Below are positions 41,672 through 49,759 of a stretch of DNA of 64,000 bases, piece after piece. A model generated the notes under the pieces. That model had not been told where the DNA came from, did not search any database, and saw only the letters and a list, made by a program, of their open reading frames with translations. Both the position numbers and the translations under genes were made by a program. The first letter of the stretch is position 1, and each line of letters begins with the position of its first letter. This DNA is from CALBPI01 sp039821605 (lineage in GTDB: Bacteria > Pseudomonadota > Gammaproteobacteria > Steroidobacterales > Woeseiaceae): positions 434,001-498,000 of the forward strand of contig JBCBNV010000002.1 of the NCBI GenBank assembly GCA_039821605.1, read 5' to 3'.

Positions 41672-41953
41672 ATGAAAACCCCACTGTTACTGGTAGCGAC
41701 ACTGGTGCTCTCGGGCTGCGCGACATCGCTGGATGAGCTTGTGCGAGAGGCCGGACGCACGGGCGACTGGTCTGCCGTGGAGCAGCGCGAATGGCTTAAC
41801 GATCGTCGTGCGGCCGACAACATTCCGATGCTCGCGGGCGCTTGCGGAGCGCGTCACATTGCCGTGGTCTCAACATCCGGCGCGCCGCGCTGCGAACGCG
41901 GCGATGTCCTCGAGCGCGTGCTGACGCCGCGGACCGGGTCAGCGATTCGGTAA
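41672..41953 (+). CDS. Small lipoprotein, unknown function
   Basis: A 93-residue lipoprotein: LLLVATLVLSGCATS has the lipobox LSGC. The mature part has two Cys (GACGARH and APRCERG) that could form a disulfide and the helix SAVEQREWLNDRRAADN. GGGAGA at 41659-41664 supports ATG 41672 over the in-frame ATG 41654. The 3' end overlaps the convergent DUF2256 gene by 15 bases. No family recognised. Confidence 0.7.
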   Translation: MKTPLLLVATLVLSGCATSLDELVREAGRTGDWSAVEQREWLNDRRAADNIPMLAGACGARHIAVVSTSGAPRCERGDVLERVLTPRTGSAIR

Positions 41954-42322
41954 CAGGCGCAGCCTCACCGGGCCGCGCGCGGTCGAGGGATCGACCGCCT
42001 GGCCGCGCTGAATCATTTCGAGCTCGCCCGACGCCACGAGTCGTCGCGCCGCCGACCGCGTGCGCTCCATGAGGGGGCGCCAGTCATCGGGCGCCACGCG
42101 CCGCGCGGCCTCGCTGGGGCAGATGGATGCCCCGCGTGCACGTGCGGCGAGCACATCGAGAATCGCACGCTCGAGCGCCGTATCGACGCTTGACTTGCCG
42201 CGTTTGCGGCAGGCGTCCGAGCAGTACTTCACGTCGTCCCAGTTGCGCGCCCATTTGCGCCGCCAGGTCATCGCGCGCCCGCACACGCTGCAGGGCTTCT
42301 CGTCGCCGGGGCGGCCCGCCAT
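41939..42322 (-). CDS. DUF2256-DUF3253 zinc-ribbon-like protein
   Basis: A 127-residue cytoplasmic protein. The N-terminal DUF2256 part has four metal-binding Cys: C11, C14 (PCSVCGR), C34 and C38 (KYCSDACRKRG), with WRRKWARNWDDV between them. The C-terminal DUF3253 part (ILDVLAARARGASICPSEAA and RSAARRLVASGELEMIQRG) is a winged-helix-like domain that suggests DNA binding. ATG 42322 is two bases after the stop of the photolyase fusion, so it belongs to that operon. DUF2256 genes often sit beside photolyase/cryptochrome genes, but their role is unknown. Confidence 0.8.
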   Translation of the reverse strand: MAGRPGDEKPCSVCGRAMTWRRKWARNWDDVKYCSDACRKRGKSSVDTALERAILDVLAARARGASICPSEAARRVAPDDWRPLMERTRSAARRLVASGELEMIQRGQAVDPSTARGPVRLRLLPNR

Positions 42323-42324
42323 GT

Positions 42325-44760
42325 TTAGAGCAACGCGTGCTGCACGGGTGCAGACTGCCGGGTGATTGCTGCGGCGGCCAACACCCTGCCGGCCGCGGCC
42401 TTTCCGCTCAACCACGCGGATTCCACGCGCGAGTTGCCGAGACACCAGTCGCCGCAGGCGCCGACCCAGGTCTGCGCATCGAACAGGCAGCCGGCATTGA
42501 GGCCCTGCTCGGTGCGTGCGAATCGCCAGCGGTGTGCCACGGCGGTCTCCGAATCGATCGTCATGCCGGTGATGCGCACAAACGACTCAGCCAGCGCCTG
42601 TGCACAGGCCTCGGCATCATCCTCGAGGTGGGCCTGTGACCAGTCGCTCGTGGCGTGTACCACCCAGCGTTGCTCGCCGTCCACGGCGCGGCCGCCAATC
42701 CAGGCCAGCATCTCGTCGTTGAGGAAGGCCGCCTGCCAATGGTCAGCAGGCATGGCGGGGCCCGTGAACATGGCGGCCCAGCAGGGCAGGAACGGGACCG
42801 AGCGCGCGCGAGCGGCAAAGTCTGCGTGCACGGGGTGAAGCAATTGGGCCGCTTGCGGCGCGGGCGCCGTGACCAGCACGACGTCGAAGGGCCCCACTGG
42901 CCGGCGCGGGCCCGTGGTCTCGCAGTCGAGCGCCCAGACGCCGTCCTCGCGACGCAACGCCGTGACGCGGGTTTCGGTGATGATCTCGATGCCGTGTGCC
43001 ATGCGACGCGCGAGCGCGTTCATGCCGCCGACACCGCGCCAACGCACATCGCGGGCCGCCACGTTGGCGCCGTCGGGCGCGCCCACGGCCAACGGCCAGC
43101 GCTCGATGACGCCTTCCTGCTCCCAGGACGCGAGGTGTTGCGCAAAGCGCGGGTCGCGCGCCGTGAAGAATTGGGCGCCATGATCGAAACGCGCCGTGTC
43201 GCGGCGCCGCGTGGCGGCGCGCCCGCCTGGCCCACGGCTTTTCTCGATGACCACGACCTCGTGGTTGTGATCGACCAGCGTGCGTGCGGCAGCGATTCCG
43301 GCAATGCCCGCCCCGATGACGGCTACGCGGAGTCGGCGGCCCTGCGCGCGATCGACGCGGTCGGCGTACGCCCCGAGGTCGAGTCGGTCAGCGTGCTGGT
43401 GCAGCGAGCGTCCGCGCACGGTCCCGAGCACGGGCTGCGCGGGCGTGAACGGGCGATCGAACAGCCCCAGCGCCCAGAGCAGGCCGCCGTAGGACGACGG
43501 GTCATTGCCGTCGAGTGCGTAGCGATGGTTGAGATCGATGAGCGCCGCGTGTGCGTCAAGCGGGGTGCGCGTCCAGCCCGGCAGCACCTTGGCCCAGGTC
43601 ATGCGCAGGTTGTTGTGCAGCTCGCCGTGCGCGAGCAACGACCGCTGGGCCAGATCCCAGAGTGGCTCGTCGCTTTGCGCATGCTGCAGGGCGTACAACG
43701 AAAGGTCGCGTTCCCGGCGATCGCCCGCATGCTGCTCCAGCGTCTCGCGGGCCCAGGCTGGGATCGCCGACCAGTCGTCGGGGTCGCTGCAGTGCAAGCA
43801 GAAGTTGTGCGCGATTTCGCGCCAGACCGTGAGCTCTTCGATGAACTTGTCTGCACCGGCGCCGCCGGTCTCAACCGCGTCGGCGGCCAGGCGGAAAGGC
43901 GACACCATGCCGTAGTGCAGGTAGGCCGACATGCGGCTGACGCCCTGCGGCCACTGCTCGGCCGCATCGTTGCGGCGCCGATGGTAGCCACGCAGGCCGC
44001 GTTCGCGAAACGTCGTCCAGCGCGCGTAACCCGCGTCGGTGCCGCCGGGTGTATCGGCGACGGGGCCGATGGCGTGATTGATCGGCAGCGCGGCGATGGC
44101 CGTCAGCAAGTCGGCGTCGTCGGCGCCCGCCACGTCGAAGGTGGGCCAGTCGGGGTCGCCAAGTGCCGCCGTGTCCGCCACGGCGGCGTCACGCCAACCC
44201 TCGGCAATGCGCTTCGGGTATTCGTGCTTGAGTTGGTCGCGAAACTTGAAGGCACGGTCGATGGCCTTTCCCAGAAACGGCATGGGTACGATGCAGCGCG
44301 CGTCGACCTGAACCACGGGACAGGCGGCCGTCTCGGAAAGGCGTGGCTGCCAACGATTGAAGGGCGCGACAGGCATCATCTCGACCACAACTGCTGCGGC
44401 GTGGCGAACGAGGTCCGGCAGCGGCGAACGCGCGCCGTCGCGTGGCAGGAAGAACCGGTAGTCGATACCCCGCTCGGCGAGTGCCCGACAGACGTCGCGC
44501 GCGCCTTGCAGGATGAAAAGGTGGTGGCGATCGCTGTCGTAGCGGTGCGTGCCGCCCAGCCCCTGGTAGACGAGTACGGGTTTGCCCAGTTGCGCGGACA
44601 GCGCAAGCGCCGTGTCGAGCGCGGGGTTGTCGTGCGCGCGCATGGCGTGGTGCATCCAATACAGCACGTAGTCGCCTTCGGCGGGCGGGGCCGCATGCAG
44701 CACACGTGCGCGCTCGCGGAGCTCCGCGGGCAGGGTGGTCGGCAGGTTGGTCTCAGTCAT
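42325..44760 (-). CDS. Class II photolyase fused to renalase-like FAD oxidoreductase
   Basis: An 811-residue protein with two complete flavin domains. Residues 1 to about 470 are a class II CPD photolyase: YWMHHAMRAHDNPAL, LHYGMVSPFRLA, TVWREIAHNF and NNLRMTWAKVLPGWT, then LDGNDPSSYGGLLWALGLFD. From about residue 474 a second FAD domain starts with VAVIGAGIAGIAAARTL, VVVIEKSRGPGGRAATRR, DHGAQFFTARD and GACGDWC near the end, the order of renalase/COG3380-type oxidoreductases. The frame is unbroken across the junction, so this is a true fusion. The photolyase repairs pyrimidine dimers with blue light; the oxidoreductase substrate is unknown. The ATG 44760 is preceded by an AT-rich region shared with the divergent second photolyase. 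Confidence 0.88.
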   Translation of the reverse strand: MTETNLPTTLPAELRERARVLHAAPPAEGDYVLYWMHHAMRAHDNPALDTALALSAQLGKPVLVYQGLGGTHRYDSDRHHLFILQGARDVCRALAERGIDYRFFLPRDGARSPLPDLVRHAAAVVVEMMPVAPFNRWQPRLSETAACPVVQVDARCIVPMPFLGKAIDRAFKFRDQLKHEYPKRIAEGWRDAAVADTAALGDPDWPTFDVAGADDADLLTAIAALPINHAIGPVADTPGGTDAGYARWTTFRERGLRGYHRRRNDAAEQWPQGVSRMSAYLHYGMVSPFRLAADAVETGGAGADKFIEELTVWREIAHNFCLHCSDPDDWSAIPAWARETLEQHAGDRRERDLSLYALQHAQSDEPLWDLAQRSLLAHGELHNNLRMTWAKVLPGWTRTPLDAHAALIDLNHRYALDGNDPSSYGGLLWALGLFDRPFTPAQPVLGTVRGRSLHQHADRLDLGAYADRVDRAQGRRLRVAVIGAGIAGIAAARTLVDHNHEVVVIEKSRGPGGRAATRRRDTARFDHGAQFFTARDPRFAQHLASWEQEGVIERWPLAVGAPDGANVAARDVRWRGVGGMNALARRMAHGIEIITETRVTALRREDGVWALDCETTGPRRPVGPFDVVLVTAPAPQAAQLLHPVHADFAARARSVPFLPCWAAMFTGPAMPADHWQAAFLNDEMLAWIGGRAVDGEQRWVVHATSDWSQAHLEDDAEACAQALAESFVRITGMTIDSETAVAHRWRFARTEQGLNAGCLFDAQTWVGACGDWCLGNSRVESAWLSGKAAAGRVLAAAAITRQSAPVQHALL

Positions 44761-44777
44761 ACATGAACAAAAAATTA

Positions 44778-44871
44778 GACAAAAGGTGAGAATAATCCAG
44801 AATTACTCTGCAAAACGTCGACAAAGAAGGCGTCTCAGTCCTTTCTCGCGTTATTCTACGTTCTTTGTCGA
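44778..44871. promoter_or_regulatory. Inverted repeats in the divergent photolyase control region
   Basis: TCGACAAAGAA (44818-44828) and TTCTTTGTCGA (44861-44871) form a perfect 11-base inverted repeat with a 32-base spacer. A third GACAAA hexamer is at 44778-44783, so the hexamers are spaced by 42 and 44 bases, about four helical turns. The whole gap is AT-rich in a GC-rich genome, as expected for two back-to-back promoters, though no single clear -35/-10 pair could be fixed. Confidence 0.55.
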
Positions 44872-44885
44872 ACTACTGCTGGCGC

Positions 44886-46463
44886 ATGTCGACTCCTGTA
44901 CAGCTCGTCTGGTTCAAACGCGACCTCCGAATCACGGACCACGCGCCGCTCGTGGCCGCGGCGCTCGCAGGTCGGGTGCTGCCACTCTACGTCGTTGAAC
45001 CCGACATCATCGGCGCCGCCGATCACGACGCAATGCACTACCGCTTTGTGCGCGACGGCCTCGTGGAGCTGCGCGCCGCGCTTGCCGAACTGGGGCAACC
45101 GCTCGTCGTGCGCGTCGGCGAGGCCGTCGAGGTGTTACGTGCGCTTCACGAACAGACGCGGTTCGAGGTGATTCACACGCACGAGGAGACGGGCAATGCG
45201 CTGACCTACGCCCGCGATCTCGCCGTGCTCGATTGGGCGCGCGCTGTGAACGTCAGGGTGTGCGAGACGCCGCAAACCGGCGTCGTGCGCCGGCTTGGAT
45301 CGCGCAATGGCTGGTCGGCGATCTGGGGCAAACGCATGAAGTTGCCGGTGCTCAATGCGCCCGATGTGCTCGCGGGACCGTCTGACGTTGACGCTGGGAC
45401 GATTCCCGACGCACAGGCGTTGGGGCTGCAGGACCTCCACCCGGCAGTTTCGGCCCGCCAACAGAGGCAGCGCGGCGGGGCAGCCGAGGCGCACGCGACG
45501 CTTCAGAGCTTTCTCGCTGAACGCGGTCAACGCTACCACCGCGAAATGAGTGCGCCGGGCACGGCGTGGCGGTCCTGCTCGCGGCTAAGCGCCTATCTCG
45601 CGACAGGCGCCATTTCGATGCGCGAAGTCGTGCAGCGGGCGCGTGCCGATGAACGCCTGCCGCGCCGCGCGGCCAGCGCCTTTATGAGCCGACTCCACTG
45701 GCACTGCCACTTCATGCAGAAACTCGAGTCGCAGCCGTCGATCGAACACCGCTGCTTCAATGCCGCCTACGAGGGCTTGCGCAATGGCGGCAATGCCGAG
45801 TCTTTGTACGAGGCCTGGTGCACGGGGCGCACGGGCTTTCCATTTGTCGACGCCTGCATGCGGTCCCTGCAAGCCACAGGCTGGATCAACTTCCGCATGC
45901 GCGCGATGCTCGTGTCGTTCGCGGCTTACGACCTTTGGCTCGACTGGCGGCTGTTTCGCGACGTCCTCGCGCGCCAGTTCATCGACTATGAACCGGGCAT
46001 ACATATCTCTCAGATCCAGATGCAGAGTGGCACGACGGGTATCAACACACCGCGCATGTACAACCCCATCAAGCAGGGTTGGGACCACGACGCCAACGGC
46101 GACTTTATTCGTCGATGGGTGCCCGAATTGGCCAATGTGCCGGCACCTTTTGTGCACGAGCCCTGGAAGTTGACGCCGATGGAGGCCGAGGCGGCGGGCC
46201 TCGCACTGGGCGTCGACTACCCCGAGCGAGTGGTTGATCATGCGGCGTCGGTGCGCGAAGCGCGGCAGCGCATCGGTGCCGTGCGCCGGTCCGCCGAGCA
46301 CCGCGGTGAGGCTGAGCGCGTATTCGAGCAACACGGCAGCCGCAAGAGCTCCCGGGACCGCATGTCGAACGGGACCTACCGCAAGCGGCGCACCGGCGGC
46401 AGCGATGCGCCGCGGTTCGATGCGCCCAATGAAGACGACAATCAGCGTGATCTCTTTGATTAG
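44886..46463 (+). CDS. Photolyase/cryptochrome-family flavoprotein
   Basis: A 525-residue photolyase/cryptochrome. The N-terminal alpha/beta domain starts QLVWFKRDLRITDHAPL; a cofactor-region HTHEETGNALTYARDLAV follows. The FAD-binding helical domain includes WINFRMRAMLVSFAAYDLWL, DYEPGIHISQIQMQSGTTG and PRMYNPIKQGWDHDANGDFI. Tryptophans for electron transfer are present in the usual region. The subgroup is unclear (class I-like or cryptochrome). A charged tail (RKRRTGGSDAPRF) follows the core. ATG 44886 is preferred over TTG 44865. It is divergent from the fusion gene. Confidence 0.88.
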   Translation: MSTPVQLVWFKRDLRITDHAPLVAAALAGRVLPLYVVEPDIIGAADHDAMHYRFVRDGLVELRAALAELGQPLVVRVGEAVEVLRALHEQTRFEVIHTHEETGNALTYARDLAVLDWARAVNVRVCETPQTGVVRRLGSRNGWSAIWGKRMKLPVLNAPDVLAGPSDVDAGTIPDAQALGLQDLHPAVSARQQRQRGGAAEAHATLQSFLAERGQRYHREMSAPGTAWRSCSRLSAYLATGAISMREVVQRARADERLPRRAASAFMSRLHWHCHFMQKLESQPSIEHRCFNAAYEGLRNGGNAESLYEAWCTGRTGFPFVDACMRSLQATGWINFRMRAMLVSFAAYDLWLDWRLFRDVLARQFIDYEPGIHISQIQMQSGTTGINTPRMYNPIKQGWDHDANGDFIRRWVPELANVPAPFVHEPWKLTPMEAEAAGLALGVDYPERVVDHAASVREARQRIGAVRRSAEHRGEAERVFEQHGSRKSSRDRMSNGTYRKRRTGGSDAPRFDAPNEDDNQRDLFD

Positions 46464-46511
46464 CCGCTGGCGTGGCTTACCCTCGTGCTGGCTTGGGCAG
46501 GGGAGATTTCA

Positions 46512-47426
46512 ATGCGCGTCATGAGCTTTCGTCACGGTGATGTGGACAGCTTCGGCGTTGTCACGGCCGCGGGCGTGATTGACACGGGCGCTCGCCTCGC
46601 TGCGCGGTACGGCACGTTGCGCGATGTCATCGCGGCCGACGCCCTCGACACGCTGCGCGACATGTCGCAGGACTACACAGCCGATTACTCGCTCGAGGAC
46701 ATCACGTTCCTGCCACCCGTTCCCGCACCCGAGAAGATTATTTGCGTCGGCATCAACTACCGGCCGCACATCGAAGAGACGGGTCGCGAGCCGCCCGCGC
46801 ACCCACTTCTGTTCGTCCGCTTCCCGGGCAGCCTGACGGGACACAATGAAGCGCTCGTGGTGCCGTCGCTGTCACACCGGCTCGACTACGAGGGCGAGCT
46901 GGCCGTTGTCATCGGTCGTGCGGGCCGACACATTCCGGCACGGGGTGCCCTGCGTCATGTCGCGGGCTACGCCTGCGTCAATGACGGCAGTGTTCGTGAT
47001 TACCAGCGCCACACGTCCCAGTTCACGCCCGGCAAGAACTTTCAGGCCAGCGGCAGCTTCGGACCCTGGCTGACCACCGCGGATGAGGTCGGCGACCCCG
47101 CTTCGCTCACACTTGAGACCCGACTCAACGGCGACGTCATGCAGTCGGCCTCGGTGGACGACCTCGTGTTCGACATTCCTGCGCTGATCGCCTACATCTC
47201 ATCGTTCGCCGAGCTGACGCCGGGTGACGTGATCGTCACGGGTACGCCGGGTGGTGTGGGCTACGTACGCAAGCCGCCCGTCTATATGAAGGCCGGTGAT
47301 GTCGTCGAGGTTGACGTTTCAGGCGTCGGGGTGCTGCGCAACCGCGTGGTCGAAGAGGTCAATACACTCGACAGTGGGAGCTTCCGCGTCGACGAGTCGG
47401 ATCACGAAGAGGTCTCGGAGGCATGA
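46512..47426 (+). CDS. Fumarylacetoacetate hydrolase (FAH) family protein
   Basis: A 304-residue enzyme of the FAH/2-oxo-hydratase family. Metal ligands are visible as Glu in DYEGELAVVIGR, with ICVGINYRPHIEE before and the SRD-like NDGSVRDYQ loop; GTPGGVGYVRKPPVYM closes the site. Members cleave or hydrate 2-oxo acids from aromatic ring degradation. GGGGAGA precedes ATG 46512. The next gene, a molybdenum hydroxylase subunit, overlaps by four bases (ATGA), pointing to a shared catabolic pathway. Confidence 0.9.
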   Translation: MRVMSFRHGDVDSFGVVTAAGVIDTGARLAARYGTLRDVIAADALDTLRDMSQDYTADYSLEDITFLPPVPAPEKIICVGINYRPHIEETGREPPAHPLLFVRFPGSLTGHNEALVVPSLSHRLDYEGELAVVIGRAGRHIPARGALRHVAGYACVNDGSVRDYQRHTSQFTPGKNFQASGSFGPWLTTADEVGDPASLTLETRLNGDVMQSASVDDLVFDIPALIAYISSFAELTPGDVIVTGTPGGVGYVRKPPVYMKAGDVVEVDVSGVGVLRNRVVEEVNTLDSGSFRVDESDHEEVSEA

Positions 47427-49759
47427 CGACAATCGAACAGGGCGAGTCCCGCACACGCACGGAAGACGCCCGGCTGATCACAGGACAAGGCGCCTATCTC
47501 GACGATGTGGCGCTCGATAATCCCGCCTGCCTTCGTTTCTTGCGATCGCCCGCGGCCGCGGCGCATATTCGTAGGCTCGACACCACCGTCGCAGCCGACA
47601 TGCCGAGTGTGCTGGGTGTGTTCACTATCGCCGACCTCGATGCCGCGGGGGTGCGCGATGTGCCCGCGTCGGAGGTTTCTGCAACGCCCTGGCATGCCGG
47701 GCATGAGGCCGTGGGTCAGCCGCCGCTGGCGCGCGACTATGTACGCTACGAGGGTGAACCGATCGCGGCCGTCGTGGCCGAGTCGCGGGCCGCAGCTGAT
47801 GCGGCGCTCGAGGCCATCGAGCTCGTGCTCGACGAGTCGGCGCCCGTGGCGTCCATGACGCAGGCGCTAGCCGATGGCGCGCCGCTCGTGCACCGAGACG
47901 TGCCCGCCAACGTGCTCGGTGTACTCGGGCAGGGCGACTCAGCGGCCACGGATGCCGCGTTTGAGTCAGCGGCGCGTGTGGTGACGCTCGACCTCGTCAA
48001 CAATCGATTGGCGCCCTGCGCGATCGAGCCGCGCGGTGCTGCAGCGACGTTCGATGCCGAAACCGGCGACTACGTGCTTTACCAGGGCTGCCAGGGCGTA
48101 CATTCGCTCAAGGCCCGTGTTCTTGAGGCCACGCCCATCGAACCGGAGCGACTCCGCGTCGTGTGCCCCGACGTCGGTGGCGGCTTCGGGCTCAAGATGT
48201 TCTTGCAGTGTGAAACGCTGAGCGTCCTGCACGCCGCGCGTACGACAGGGCGACCCGTGAAATGGGTGGCCGATCGTCGCGAGAGCTTTCTCTCGGACCT
48301 GCATGGCCGCGATCATGAGACGCGCGCCGAGCTAGCGCTCGATAACGACGGCACATTCCAGGCGCTGCGCGTGCACATCGATTCCAACGTGGGTGCCTAC
48401 CAATCGCAGGCCGGCGCGATGATCGCCTGGATCGGTGCCTACATGACGACGGGCTGCTACACGATCCCGGCGGCGCACGCGCGCGTCCGGGTGATCATGA
48501 CCAACACCGTGCCCGTCGACGCTTACCGGGGCGCGGGGCGCCCCGAGGCGGCCTATCTCATCGAGCGCTTGGTCGACAAGGCGGCTCGTGAGGTCGGCCT
48601 CGCACCCGACGAGATTCGACGGCGGAACTTCATTCAGCCGGACGCGTTTCCTTACCGCGTGCCGACGGGCCAAGTCTATGACTCCGGCGAGTACGAGCGT
48701 CAGATGGATCTCGCGCTGTCGCGCAGTGACTGGCAGGGTTTCGCATCACGACGCGATGCTTCCGCGGAGCGCGGCCTGTTGCGCGGCATCGGGTTGTCCT
48801 ATTACGTCGAGATCTGCGCGGGTTACGGCAATGAGGAAGTCGATCTCCACTTCGGCACCGACGGTCAGCTCACCGTGCGCGTCGGCACACAGTCGACGGG
48901 GCAGGGCCATGAAACGGCTTACGCGCAACTGGCCGCGCGTGAGCTGGGGATCGGCGTCGATGCCGTACGGGTGTTGCAGGGCGACACGCGTCTCATTCGC
49001 TCGGGGGTGGGCACGGGCGGGTCACGCACGATGGCCATCGGTGGTTCTGCGCTCATCCGTGCCTGTGCGCACTTGCGTCACGCGGCCTGTGCTCAGGCGG
49101 CGGCCATGGCGGATGTTGATGCGACCACGGTTGTCTTCGCCGACGGCATGCTCGACGCGGGCGGGACCGCCCTGTCGCTTGCCGATGTCGCGCAGGCCTC
49201 GTACGACGACGCGACGCGGGCCGAAGCCGTTGCACCCGGTCTGGCCGTGACGGCCGAGTTTGAGCCAGAGGCAGGCACGTTCCCGAACGGCTGCCACATC
49301 TGCGAGGTCGAGATCGATCCCGAAACGGGTCATGTCGATATCCAGCGCTACACGGTGCAGGACGATTTCGGCAACGTGATCAACCCGCTGTTGCTCGAGG
49401 GGCAGGTGGTTGGCGGTGTCGCGCAGGGCCTGGGCCAGGCGCTCATGGAACGCGCCCTGTACTCGACCGACGACGGCTTGCTGCTCAGTGACTCGTTCAT
49501 GGGCTACGCCATGCCCAGCGCCGAGGACATGCCCAATCTCGACTTCGCGCACAGTCCTGTGCCGTCGCCGCGCAACCCGCTGGGTCTCAAGGGTGCGGGT
49601 GAGGCCGGCACCATTGGCGCGCCGCCCGCGCTCGTCAATGCCGTCGTCGATGCACTTTTCGACTCGGGTGTTGACCACATCGACATGCCTGTGTCGGCTG
49701 CTGCTGTGTGGCACGCGCTTAACCCGGGCGCGCGACAGCGCGAACGCGAGGCCGCATGA
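47423..49759 (+). CDS. Molybdopterin-binding subunit of a xanthine-dehydrogenase-family hydroxylase
   Basis: A 778-residue large subunit. N-terminal aldehyde oxidase/xanthine dehydrogenase a/b hammerhead (EDARLITGQGAYLDD), then the Mo-binding part with GGGFGLKMF, the active-site loop AYRGAGRPE (the form II version, not AYRCSFR of CO dehydrogenase), GTQSTGQGHETAY and the catalytic Glu motif GAGEAGTIGAPPAL. Members hydroxylate N-heterocycles, aldehydes or aromatic acids. The iron-sulfur and FAD subunits that should accompany it are not in the window on either side: it is flanked by the FAH gene and an amidase gene with overlaps. Confidence 0.9.
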   Translation: MTTIEQGESRTRTEDARLITGQGAYLDDVALDNPACLRFLRSPAAAAHIRRLDTTVAADMPSVLGVFTIADLDAAGVRDVPASEVSATPWHAGHEAVGQPPLARDYVRYEGEPIAAVVAESRAAADAALEAIELVLDESAPVASMTQALADGAPLVHRDVPANVLGVLGQGDSAATDAAFESAARVVTLDLVNNRLAPCAIEPRGAAATFDAETGDYVLYQGCQGVHSLKARVLEATPIEPERLRVVCPDVGGGFGLKMFLQCETLSVLHAARTTGRPVKWVADRRESFLSDLHGRDHETRAELALDNDGTFQALRVHIDSNVGAYQSQAGAMIAWIGAYMTTGCYTIPAAHARVRVIMTNTVPVDAYRGAGRPEAAYLIERLVDKAAREVGLAPDEIRRRNFIQPDAFPYRVPTGQVYDSGEYERQMDLALSRSDWQGFASRRDASAERGLLRGIGLSYYVEICAGYGNEEVDLHFGTDGQLTVRVGTQSTGQGHETAYAQLAARELGIGVDAVRVLQGDTRLIRSGVGTGGSRTMAIGGSALIRACAHLRHAACAQAAAMADVDATTVVFADGMLDAGGTALSLADVAQASYDDATRAEAVAPGLAVTAEFEPEAGTFPNGCHICEVEIDPETGHVDIQRYTVQDDFGNVINPLLLEGQVVGGVAQGLGQALMERALYSTDDGLLLSDSFMGYAMPSAEDMPNLDFAHSPVPSPRNPLGLKGAGEAGTIGAPPALVNAVVDALFDSGVDHIDMPVSAAAVWHALNPGARQREREAA

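Noticed and set aside
42655..44766. 703-codon open frame on the plus strand
   Set aside because: Antisense to the photolyase fusion, which has clear motifs throughout; no motif in the plus frame.
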